Of a stretch of DNA of 64,000 nt, positions 51,278 to 61,089 are shown piece after piece. Each line of letters starts with the position of its first letter. Within the stretch, counting starts at the first letter, position 1. Source of the stretch: Argopecten irradians. Lineage: Eukaryota > Mollusca > Bivalvia > Pectinida > Pectinidae. The translations under genes and the position numbers were made by a program. A model generated the notes under the pieces. It ran no database searches, was not told the DNA's origin, and saw nothing but the letters and a program-made list of their open reading frames with translations. The stretch covers positions 20,337,255 through 20,401,254 of the forward strand of contig NC_091138.1 in NCBI RefSeq assembly GCF_041381155.1. Direction: 5' to 3'.

Positions 51278-51361
51278 CTGTAGCGGGATCAGACTGGATT
51301 GATTGTCGGCGATCAGGTAGCTCAGTCGGAAGAGCTACATTTTCTTCTCTCCTGTTACAGA
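51278..51361. repeat. Truncated tRNA-like repeat
   Basis: It shares 'gtagcgggatcagactgg', 'caggtagctcagtcgg' and 'ctctcctgttaca' with the fuller copy at 51437-51565 but lacks the region from the anticodon arm to the T arm. Confidence 0.6.
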
Positions 51362-51436
51362 ATTGGCACCCAACTAAATAACCAACGGTTGTGGTGTTTG
51401 AAAGGGTCTCGTATTTATTCAAAAAAGGAGGGAGGA

Positions 51437-51565
51437 GTGTAGCGGGACTGGACTGGGTCGATTATCGATGACCAGGTAGTTCAGTCGGTAGAGCACTCAG
51501 CTAGTGTTCGGAGAGTCCCGGGATCGAATCCCGGTCTTGCCGCTACATTTTCTCCTCTCCTGTTA
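51437..51565 (+). repeat. tRNA-derived repeat with intact-looking A and B boxes
   Basis: A 73-base core (51469-51541) has a box A-like 'tagttcagtcggtagagc' and a box B-like 'ggatcgaatccc'. The T arm ccggg/cccgg pairs perfectly and the D arm pairs. The anticodon loop would read AGT with one extra base, and the acceptor stem has two or so mismatches. 'gtagcgg' and 'ccgctac' flank it as inverted ends. This suits a tRNA-derived SINE head or tRNA pseudogene better than a working tRNA. Confidence 0.6.
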
Positions 51566-53980
51566 CATATGGTACCATACTGTGCATGTAGATATTCAAG
51601 GTAAATACAATGTTCGCTGATCTTGCAGAATTGCCTTACAGTGTTGTAATGAATGCAGTAAATGTATGTCTCATTGGTGTGATTGATTTAAAGGCAGTTC
51701 ATGTGGTGACCGAAAAAAAAAGGTAAAATCAATACTTTCAGAGTGATCAGGGAACATTGATAGTCAAGGCGGGGAAAACATAAGACGACCTGTGTTATAC
51801 AAATAATGTTTAATTGATTTTCATTAAATTGTCTCGAAGGTGATGATTAGTGTGTTATGAACGATAAGCTTAATATGTTTTTGACAAAAAATATAAACAG
51901 CTAATGTCATATTGTGTTTTAAATTTAAATAATCTTTTATTTATTCATTTCATTTCAAGCATGTACATGTCATAGAATATAAACAAATATCAGGTATATG
52001 CTTAAATCATATTACAGTTAAATTCACAATAAGGAATTTGAAGATGATGATAGTAATTATTTTCGGATTGAAAATCATTACAATATTAAGCTTCCACAGT
52101 TGAAAATTACTTCTTTTTGTTCACACAATTCTTCTCCTAGACTGTTTCCAGTTGAAATGATACATGCATGCTGACATTCTGTAAAACATAAGGAAACAAT
52201 AAATGTATTAACAGAGTAATTACTGAAAAGGCTAATATCATATAATTAAACATTTTTCATAAATAGCAATACCAGCATAGAGGAAATATTATTGAATTTT
52301 AATTTCCGCTGTTCTTCAGTCCTCCTGTTCTTACATGTAAGAGTTTTGTCCTTCATAAATTGATTGTAATATACAGTCTATAGCAGTTGTTATATAATGT
52401 GCACAAAGAAGTATAAATACACACGTATGCATGGGTACAGTGGTAAATTAATAAGTTATACAGAAAATGATGGTACTTATCATGAAAAGCGTAAAGTCTA
52501 TTTTGTTGAGTAAAAAGTTAAAAAACTAACATTGTTCACACCCTAAGATGTAATCGCACTCAAAACAGTGATCATGTGGGCTTTTGTGCGATTGCATTTG
52601 TAAGACTGTGCCAGGTGGTAGAGATTAGTTCCGCTCGAGTGATCACACAATGCAAGTGAGAGTCGGGAATATGTTTATGTAAGTTTTAATTGCTAATCTC
52701 TGATGCTTGTTGGTAAAATATAACTCAGGATAATTGCTAAACAATTAACAGTTTTCTCTACATTTGTTACAGATTGAAACAGCTTTTTAAGTGCCGTTTA
52801 ACGAAAGAATTATGAAGAAGAAATCGGCATTTTCGTCGATCTAGTAGTCCAAAAAATATCACTTCGAGTTATATGAACATTCCATATATGATTTATGTCA
52901 TTCGGCCAAAAATGTATACTTCGTATTACCTAGTTTAATGCATATGCTGTATGTATATGATCAGAACGTCAAGCTCCTGTGGTGAAAATAACTAAAATGT
53001 TTTAAAAGTACATGTATGGTTTAGTGGTAATCTCTGAACGTGCTTTAGTATATAGATATAATCTGATATTTATACTTGTGCTTATACAATTATCGATAAT
53101 AATGGATGTGGTAAATATCCATACCTTATTAACTGCCGTTAGTTTTAAGATTACGCCACCTTGGACATTTACAAAATGTTCACCGTCTGTCACGTGCTAT
53201 TTTATCAGTAGTCCAAGTTTGTCCAAAATTTTGTTAGAGTTGTCTTTCTTCCATTGTGGATTTACACGTACATGTGGCATAACGCAGCCGTGATAAACAA
53301 ATCTCCATATCGTCCTGAAATATATTTGCTCCCGAACTAATATGATTCAAAGTGCAAAAATCATTATTGTAACAATTTTAATGTTTGAGGTGAAATATAG
53401 ATTTCTTTTTTTCCGTTGCGGGATAATTGTCACTAGTAGGGACTAAACGCGTGGGGCGAAGCGAAGCATTTTCGGGACGAAACGTCTTCATGTATTGAAA
53501 ACAACATTTTCGAGACGAAAAGACTAGATACATTGTACACAATTCAAGTGAAAATTTTCCAACCTAAGATCATTTGGATGATGTATATGGTAAGGATATG
53601 AAAGTAGTAATCTACTATTCCTATTTCAACATTACAGATACGCTTATTTCAGTAACTTTCATATTCAAAATTTGCTATTTAAAATTCCCGGTAAAATCAA
53701 AGTTGTTGAATACACTGCCGCTAGGAGCGCTAGTATCTGCGAGCAAGTTCTTAGCCAATCATATTGAGGATATTGACTGAAAGAGAATTTTGCAACCACG
53801 ATCACAATGGCGAGGTAACCCTCGCCAAAAAGGATTATAATACGAGTTCGTGCTATGGAATTATACATGTGAATAACGTAAATGACTTGTTAAGCATTAT
53901 TTTGGGAGAATACACCGAGAACGACATATATGACTTTAATTGTGTAAGCTGCTTATGCATGTTTTTTCTGTTACTGTAAA
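51566..53980. other. Intergenic, no gene seen
   Basis: AT-rich sequence with scattered small frames on both strands and no recognisable domain, RNA gene or repeat boundary. Confidence 0.4.
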
Positions 53981-53981
53981 T

Positions 53982-54130
53982 TAACAGCCAGGGCCATGTA
54001 GGGACAGTCTCCCATGTATGCGGTGTGTTGCGTGTATAAAGTGCGGGTGTGTGTTTTGAGAGACTGCAGTATACCTGTGTTGTGTCTTCTGGTATGGTGG
54101 AACTGTTGTACATTTTACAGTGCTATATCA
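53982..54130 (-). mobile_element. SINE tail fragment
   Basis: Runs from 'aattaacagccagggccatg' to 'acagtgctatatcaaga', reverse orientation. Confidence 0.65.
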
Positions 54131-54332
54131 AGATTTTATGCTTAAGCAATAAGATATTATTAAAGGGCGACTATTTTTGGCGAACTGAATGTTTGCAGAC
54201 AAAAAAAGATCATTCCGTTAAATCTTAACTGGGTGAATGTATAATTTAAAATAATTTGTGATCAGACTTTTTTTCCTTATACCAACATTGTAAAAGTATG
54301 CATACCTCCTTTGTGTTTAAAGGACCTTTGTT

Positions 54333-54395
54333 CGTTTGATTTATTTAACGTCCTATTAATAGCCAATGTAAGGACGGCTGACCCTGCGGTTAGAG
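54333..54395. mobile_element. SINE pieces at the left flank of the P-type element
   Basis: A reverse tail piece ('tttaacgtcctattaatagc') meets a forward head piece ('accctgcggttagagc'). The head piece continues on the far side of the 9.1-kb element at 63501, so this is the pre-insertion SINE. Confidence 0.6.
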
Positions 54396-54764
54396 CACAG
54401 GGGCCCGTAACTACTGTTTATATTATAATATATATTTTCAGTCACTGGGTACGTTATATCCCAATACAAGGGAAGACACTCGTCGAAAGAGTCACTTTTT
54501 TCAAATAAAGATTTCTCACGTAATATTCCATCAATTTTCATACGGTTTTCGCCTAGTTGCTCAAAAATGTTTTAAATTGATATATACACACCGATAATTC
54601 CCAGACACCTTTTTACACTCGAAATACGTCCTTTATAATCCAAATTCGTGTCGTCCCGCCCATACACATAACTAGTCGGACCGGAAGTGGAGGCGCAGCG
54701 AGTATCGTTTCGGAACTCTTCTACTGGGCCTTTGGGGAGTCTCGGATCTTTACCATGGTAAGTG
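54396..54764 (+). repeat. Left terminal inverted repeat with promoter and first exon
   Basis: It matches the right end in inverted order through 'actgtttatattataata', 'attccatcaattttca', 'ccaaattcgtgtcgtc' and 'gcgagtatcgtttcggaac'. It contains an ETS-type ACCGGAAGTG (54680-54689) and ends in a splice donor, ACCATG|GTAAGTG (54757/54758). It has two insertions relative to the right arm. The Pif1 start codon lies about 90 bases downstream, so this arm is the likely helicase promoter. Confidence 0.8.
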
Positions 54765-54847
54765 TTTCTGTCAAATTTGTTGTTGATTTTTTTTCCCGCG
54801 AAGATCGTCTGCTAATGTAATCTTATTTCTGAACATTTCATGAAATC

Positions 54848-55455
54848 ATGGATGAATCTCAAACAAATGCCATTAGAATAGCTCACAGTGGACATAATTG
54901 TTTGATAACTGGGTTTCCTGGGACTGGAAAAACTTTTGTTTTGGGCCAAATTGTGGAATGTCTTCTGCTCGACAAGCGTGTTGTGCAAGTGACAGTATCA
55001 ACAGGGAAAGCTGCGCTTTTGTTGAAGTCTAGGTTGACATCACAGCTAAAGGCTTGCACGATACATAGCTTTCTTGGGTTAATGGATGGAAGGTTTTCCA
55101 ATTCTGAGTTATTAAGCCATTATCAGAAAGAGGACTTTGAACATCGCCTGAAGAGAGTATGGGAACTCGAAGTGTTAATCATCGATGAAATCAGTATGCT
55201 GAGCGCACGTTTATTTGAACAAATCGAATTCATTTTGAGAAATGTCAGACAATCTGAAAGACCATTTGGAGGCGTTCAAGTAATTCTTTCAGGGGATTTT
55301 TATCAACTACCACCAGTTCCTTCACCAGAGTATGGTGATGATGGGAGCTACATAATGCAGCATCCTTCTATTGCTCATTTCCACCATATCAACTTGACAA
55401 CTATCCATCGCCAGGAGGAACCTGATCTACTCTTAGCAGTGCAAGAGATTGCCTG
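54848..55455 (+). CDS. Pif1-type helicase, exon 1 (motifs I-III)
   Basis: It starts MDESQTNAIRIAHSG, a usual Pif1-type Q-motif context, and ends in the middle of a Cys codon. It carries the whole first RecA-like fold with Walker A, Walker B and motif III. Confidence 0.9.
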
Positions 55456-58400
55456 GTAAAAAAATACACTCCACCTCCCCAAAAGAACAACAAAAATATT
55501 TAAATAGTAATTCCATTCATGTTTGTAATTAATTCATATTTTTTTTATAATTGCTATATTTCTTTAACATTACATACATATATCAAATAATTCCGAATCA
55601 CAAATCCACCATCATCATCATGACATCATCAGCAGTCTCGCCATATAGCATTTTAACACTGTATCAAATTTGAAATTAATCATGATATTCATCCAGATGC
55701 ATAATCACCTTAATATATATTATCACATAGTAATTATTTACCAATAAATCAGCAATCCATGTCTATTACCTCATCATAAAACATTCATCATAATCATCAT
55801 ATCAATACATTAAGACATTAATGGAAAATCATTCAAGTGTTCGGTTCATTTCAAGTTAACACAATGACACGGCTACTGTAAGTATATGTCATATGGTAAA
55901 TTTAGGCCATGTGTATTTAGAGTTATTAAATGAGAATAGAATTAAAAATGCATGGAATTTTTCTTAGAAAATATTAAGTATTAATTGTTTCTATTCAGTA
56001 ACCCTATTTTATTTGTTTTACAGTGGGAAAGTATGCCTTGACAGTAGAAATTTGCTAGCAAGGATGGGAAGGAGCCTTCCACCAGAGCCAGCCAGTAGCA
56101 GACCTACACTTCATTTGTTTGCAACTAATTTTGAGAAGGACTTACATAATGCTAAGTGCCTCCAAAACTTAGATGGTAATTACAATTGTTATTTGTTTGT
56201 AATATCCGACAAGCACTTTCTTTTTCGTTTTAATGAGGCTCCAACACACAGGGCATTGTCATAGTTATATGGATCCGCACTCAATTCCCCAGCATTTGAA
56301 TTCCTTCCTTTTGAGCGTGCACTCTGGTTCAGTATGATGCTATTCATGGATGACGCATATGACCTGTAAGTTGGATGGGATGAGTTTCCATTACATATTC
56401 CCCTCACCTGACAGAAATTATTTTCTATTATATCAGAGTTGAATCTGTAAGGATATACACCTTCCCCTGGGAACTCCTTAGTATGTTGTTTACAGATACC
56501 TATAAAAGTGTAGAGAAGACTCAGCTGGTCATCTAGACACTTCTTGCTTGGCAGCATTTTCTCTTTTTCTTTTGGGGTAATGCTGAGTCCCTCAACCTCG
56601 TCTTTCCACTCAGTGAAGAATGCAATAACATCAAATAGATCTTTCAGTCTTTGGTCATGACAGGACTTGATAGGCCTTTTGTCCCTGTAATGTATTCAGT
56701 TGTGAATAGTGAATAATATTAACAATTTTAAAGTGTAAAATTTATGAAATAAAATTTAATATGTTTGAAATACATGTAAAAAAACACCCATTACTTGAAA
56801 ATATATATAAAAAAAGGAAAAATTCTGGTATTGTTTTTCACAATTTATGTAAAAAGAACTTAATTACATCAAATTGGGTATGTATGATGTCAATAAAACA
56901 CTATTTTTAAACAGAATTTAGTGGTATTGTTACTAAACATATTAATTTCAGATAAATTATTATCAAAACAGACTTGGATCAAAAACATGGGTAATTTTTT
57001 TTCCAAAAATCAGTTTAATTTAACATAAACACTTTCTGCTTACATACATACTAAATTGAAGTATTCACCAAATAATTACCTGAAAATTGTTATAACTGTG
57101 CTAGTTGTCCTCAAAAATTCAACGGCTCCATCTAATGCTGATTTGTTTAGAAGTGTGCTTCTGTAGGCTTCCATTAAATGAAGCATGTCTGTAGATAGCA
57201 TTTCCTCTGCAAGATGATTGCGCATTTTTTCAGAACTGTCTGGATACATATGTGATACATTTATCTTGCTATGTACTCGTCTCGAATTCACCTTTTCATC
57301 CCACTGTACTGCATCTAACCATTGTTGCCAGGTTATGGGGTTGCCATGCTTCATGAGATTTTTGGTGTGATGACTCTCATTACCACTACTCATCACTGCA
57401 TTTCGTAGTTTTTTCATGTTGTGGGAGTAATCCTGAGAATGTGCCATCTTTCTAAAGGGATTGCAAATATTCTGAGACATGAAGTGTTTCTTTACGGAAT
57501 CCTCATCCGAATCAAAGTTCAACTTCATAAATTGGCGATTTTGGTCACCGCCACCCTTAAAAACAAATAAAAAATATCTGATTATTTGCTTGTTAGGTTA
57601 ATTCATAGTTAATAGCCAATTCATTTATACAATTATTGTTATATATACATACAATAGATATTGGGCTGGTGAATCAGGAAGGGGTTGGGGTTGGATGTGT
57701 TGTTGAGTGTGTATGTGAGAGAGAGAGGGGGGGGTTATCATGTATCAAAAGTAGGTGACTCTGACCTATATATTAAACTTTGACCTACATCAAAGAATGT
57801 CTTTTTGTGGGATAGATCTATTATACTGTCACTTGCTTCATTATCTACAAATACAAATACATCATGTTTTATCAACTTATATATTTGACACAGGGACCTG
57901 AGATTTCAGTATTTTATAGATGTATAAAGGTTTTCATTTACCTGCAAAATAAAGTCAACTGTAAATCCCCAGGAACTGAGCTGGGACACTATGTTCCAAA
58001 GGAGGATGTAAAGTTCTGCACCAGTCACTCCAACAGAGGGGTAGTGGGCTACAGGGAAACGGAATCCAGTGTAACCTACAAACGTCACTTGCAGGACTTC
58101 ACTGGCTAGATGTTGTTTAACCTGTAAAAGTCAGAATTTAACATAAGTTATCAATCTATCGCTATACCCATAATTCAGTGTGGTTGAGTTTCAGGCTGTG
58201 CTTGGTCGATGTGTCTGTGGATTTATATTTTATCGGTGATCTGTCAATTTCAGAGAGGCCCAAAGGTTCTGCTAAAAACAGTGAATTTATACGTAACCAC
58301 AAAAAAACAGTGAATTTATACGTAACCACTTTTAACGTAAAACATGTAGTTTGAATTTACTCTAAAGTTATCAAGTTAATACCTCTACTTGCACTATAAT

Positions 58401-60904
58401 TCTTAGAGGCACGCACATTTTTAGGCGCTTAAACTTTAAAGCTACACAAAATAATCCAAGATAAGTCTTTATATCTGTTACCATACTTACTTCGCCTTCC
58501 TTAAGAATTCGAAGAAGCTTTCCTTCAGCTCCTGTGTCAACAAATCCCACCAAAGTATTTTCTTTTCCCTTGAGATTCAGTACAAGGCCTTCTTGTATTT
58601 TCATCTCATCGTGCACAAGTCCTCCATAATAACCAGAAGGGGGGATGTTTAATTTCCTGGCAGTTGCAGACATCCATCGTAGTATGTCTGTAGACAAACC
58701 AGGATCCTGTGGTGTTATGTTTTTGTACCTGAAATATTGAAAGATGAAAGTATATTGAAATTATGTAAACTAGGTTCATAACAAATCCAGAAATGCAGAT
58801 CAATGAAAGTCAAACTTTGATAACTTATGATTAAAATGTCTCGACATATTATCACAAGCCCTCCACCTCTAGGACGAGAGTTCAAATCCCATGTGGGGCA
58901 GTTGCCAGGTACTGATCGCCAATCAGTAGTTTTTCTCTGGGTACTTTGGCTTTCCACCATCAATTAACCTGGCATGTCATTACATGGCACTGGCTGTTAA
59001 TATGACATTAAAGTAATAAAACCTGTGATCAATTATGAAAGCCAGAAGCTTGACAGTTTGGTCAGTCACCTCTCATAAAAAAAAACATACCTTTGTAACT
59101 GTCGTCCAGATGGAAGTGCAAATATGTTTGCAGCCTTGAGGTCTTCATAAGCACGGGGACTTCTGCACCAAAGTTGGAGGCATGTTTTAATTATGGATTT
59201 GTCCCACTTCACCTGACCTTCTTGTCCCTCATTGGCCTTCAAAACATCATGCTGGTTTTTAAGGAACACTTTCATGGTGTCACTTGCTGTGGGGAACACA
59301 TTCTGGAGTATTGATGAAATGTCATCATCATCATTTTTGGCTAATGAAATATCTGTCTTACAAGTGTTCGTAAATTCGTTAAGGAGTTGTATGCATTTCC
59401 AGCAGGTGTTTCCAGTACTAAACCAATCTAATGCATGCATGCATGAGGGTGTTCTTACTTTTAATTGTCTTTCCTTGGCTGATTTTGACACAGTGCTATG
59501 CTCGGCAATGATGTGTCCTGGCACACTCTGCTTGTTGTCTATTTCCAGACCTGTACATATCTTGATTTTTTCTACTATCTTTACCACTGCCTTATATGGA
59601 GATTTTGTGTTGTCAAAATTTGAAGAAACACATAAGCGATCAAGAACTATTGGGCTTTCTCTAATCTTCAGAGACCATATTCGGGATTGTAAATCAAGTG
59701 TGACCTCCTTCATTATTTCATTTCCACTTGACACTACTCCAGACTTCATCACGAATGTACAAAAGTTTTTCAGTCTTCTCAAATACTGCCCCCTTTCCAT
59801 TTAGAAGTTCCTCTATAGTCTCTTCAAATTCAGTATCAGGACTTCTGTATTTTATACCTTGCAGCACACGTATTCGACCTGAACCACACCCTTACCATCT
59901 CTAACTTTAGAGTCTTTTACATTGAATAATCTAAATACATATCTACACAAAGTTTGTTTTGACACACTTGAACATTGATTCTGTTCTTGAAACAAATGAA
60001 ACAATTCATCTTTTATAACAGAAGAACGTGCATTTTCCTCAAGCACTGCACACAACCTGAAAATAGAAGTAACAGTGATTTAGTAAAATATTTGAATTTA
60101 CAAAATTTGTGTAAATAACTTTCAACCACTGTCAGGGCACAGGGGCCTGTTAGTACTGTTTACATTATAATGTATTATAACTGGGTACATCATATAACTT
60201 ACCCAGTGACCGAAACATTTATTATAATACATTATTATGTATTTAGTTACGGGCCCTGTGCTTAAGGTAACAAGGGCCAAGCTGTTAAAATGTGTTCACA
60301 ACTTTTTCTAAGTATAGACATACAGCCTAAGGCCATGATACTTGACAAACATGTATAAAGGTGATGTGATTGGTTATCAAGTTTGTTTCATTTCTCTCTA
60401 TATAATTATCCATATTCCTGCAAGTTTAGCATGTTTATAAATGATATTGTTCACAATTTCCTTTTTCATATGTTTCTAGGTGAGGAGGTCATATACAAAT
60501 GTCAAGATTCTGGTGAGGTCAAAGGCATCAGGGGTGAAAAGGAAATTCACATCAAAGTGAACTGCACAGTGGTGTTGATAGTGAATTTGTCAGATGACTT
60601 GGTCAACGGTCTATCAGGGACAGTCACAGAAACAGGAAAGGAGAGTGTTGTTGTGTATTTTCCTGACCTGAACCGGACTGAATGCATACCCTTCTACAAT
60701 TTCACAAAGTATGACCCTATCCTTAAAGTGGATATTGGATCTAGGAAGCAGTTGCCATTGACACTGGGGTATGCGTTGACCGTTCATAAGGCCCAAGGTG
60801 TTACAGTGGACAGGGTAGTCATAGAGTGTAAAAACATGTTTCAGTATGGTCAGCTGACTGTTGCTGTAAGCCGTGTGACTAAGAAAAAAAAGGGCTTCAA
60901 TTGA
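54848..60904 (+). CDS. Pif1-type SF1B DNA helicase, three exons, 394 aa
   Basis: Exons are 54848-55455, 56024-56175 and 60480-60904; joins at GCCTG|GTAAAA...TTTTACAG|T and AGATG|GTAATT...TTTCTAG|G keep the frame (IACGKVC and LDGEEVIY). Pif1 helicases unwind DNA 5' to 3' using ATP. Visible motifs are GFPGTGKTF (Walker A, residues ~22-30), STGKAA (Ia), IIDEISML (II), LSGDFYQLPP (III), TTIHRQ near 190, NLSDDLVNG (a Pif1-like insert), LTVHKAQG (V) and LTVAVSRV (VI). This is a compact but motif-complete core without extra N-terminal domains. Intron 2 is 4.3 kb and contains the antisense transposase. The frame ends KKKKGFN-stop after a run of eight A. In the next frame, homology-like sequence (IEEFLGKFTEDN) runs on to 60976, so a one-base slip is possible. 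ATG at 54848 is chosen because Walker A follows at normal distance. Confidence 0.88.
56189..56684 (-). CDS. P-type transposase, last exon
   Basis: The acceptor CATTACAG precedes 56684. It encodes the catalytic Glu region: KCLDDQLSLLYTFIGIC, then SDIIENNFCQVRG and SSHPTYRSYASSMNSIIL, matching the 'lEnfFg.iR...G....PTa.qF...l' block of P-type transposases. The stop codon at 56189 is only 13 bases from the helicase exon-2 donor on the other strand. Confidence 0.85.
56189..60058 (-). CDS. P-element/THAP9-type DDE transposase, at least six exons
   Basis: Exons in transcript order are 60058-59858, about 59837-59092, 58728-58491, 58121-57942, 57555-57080 and 56684-56189. From 59092 onward all joins have GT-AG ends and keep frame. 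Motifs are KWDKSIIKTCLQLWCRSP with ALPSGRQLQR (exon 2, like the 'W.d..i..al.L....p.aY..L' block before the catalytic core), GGLVHDEMKIQEG (first Asp), VGFVDTG, GYTGFRFPVAHY, GGGDQNRQF (second Asp), NPFRKMAHSQDYSHNMKKLRN, PITWQQWLDAVQWD, and IIENNFCQVRG (Glu) followed by HPTYRSYA. This order is that of the P element catalytic core. The estimated total is about 780 residues. The 55 nt around 59855-59800 are out of frame between two apparent single-base indels, so this copy's N-terminal part is damaged. No THAP zinc finger was found. The gene lies wholly within helicase intron 2. Confidence 0.82.
57080..57555 (-). CDS. P-type transposase, exon with second catalytic Asp
   Basis: The acceptor TTTTTAAG and donor TTTTCAG|GTAATT bound it. 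It begins GGGDQNRQF and includes the ITWQQWLDA and HMYPDSSEKMRNHLA blocks seen in P-type and THAP9 proteins. Confidence 0.8.
58491..58728 (-). CDS. P-type transposase, exon with first catalytic Asp
   Basis: The acceptor AATATTTCAG and donor GGCGAA|GTAAGT bound it. It encodes ILRWMSATARKLNIPPSG and then GGLVHDEMKIQEG with the first catalytic Asp, followed by the usual 'vGF.d.G' strand. Confidence 0.85.
58858..59020 (+). mobile_element. tRNA-derived SINE fragment in transposase intron
   Basis: A box B-like 'gagttcaaatccc' is followed by 'ggcagttgccaggtactgat', 'tctgggtactttggctttcc' and the tail 'ggctgttaatatgacattaa'. This differs from the main SINE of the window except in its tail. Confidence 0.6.
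60138..60260. mobile_element. 123-base palindrome with the big element's own ends
   Basis: It starts CACAGGGGCC and ends GGGCCCTGTG. Its left half resembles the first 60 bases of the left arm ('gtactgtttacattataa', 'actgggtac'), and its right half mirrors it. It is a minimal MITE of the same family, lying inside the full element between the transposase and helicase exon 3. No target duplication was found. Confidence 0.7.
60480..60904 (+). CDS. Pif1-type helicase, exon 3 (motifs V-VI)
   Basis: It carries the second RecA-like fold. 'LPLTLGYALTVHKAQGVT' and 'QYGQLTVAVSRV' are the diagnostic C-terminal Pif1/RecD-like motifs. A reading frame open upstream of 60480 is intronic; the acceptor TTTCTAG fixes the exon start. 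Confidence 0.9.
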
Positions 60905-61089
60905 AGAATTTCTCGGAAAGTTTACTGAAGATAACCACCAAAGGAACTCACTGACTTTTATCAAAGAACACCACTAACTGTTATGGATGATAAGTCATGC
61001 TGTTCCAACATGCATGTTTTTAAATGTAAACATTCAACAAGTGGAAATATCACCTGCTTCTGAAATTTCTGAAGACCCCTAAAATGACA

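Noticed and set aside
51469-51541. Functional tRNA gene (Thr-like AGT)
   Set aside because: The acceptor stem has mismatches, the anticodon loop has an extra base, and a truncated sister copy lies nearby; it is better read as a tRNA-derived repeat.
59232-59804. 190-codon plus-strand frame
   Set aside because: It is the antisense shadow of transposase exon 2, which has the motif and splice support.
54848-60904. Helitron interpretation of the helicase
   Set aside because: No Rep/HUH motif is seen, and the unit has long inverted ends and a target duplication, which Helitrons lack. The transposase is P-type.
54848-60904. Host PIF1 gene with a transposon in its intron
   Set aside because: The inverted ends enclose the whole helicase, one end lies only about 90 bases before its start codon, and no mitochondrial signal or N-terminal extension is present.
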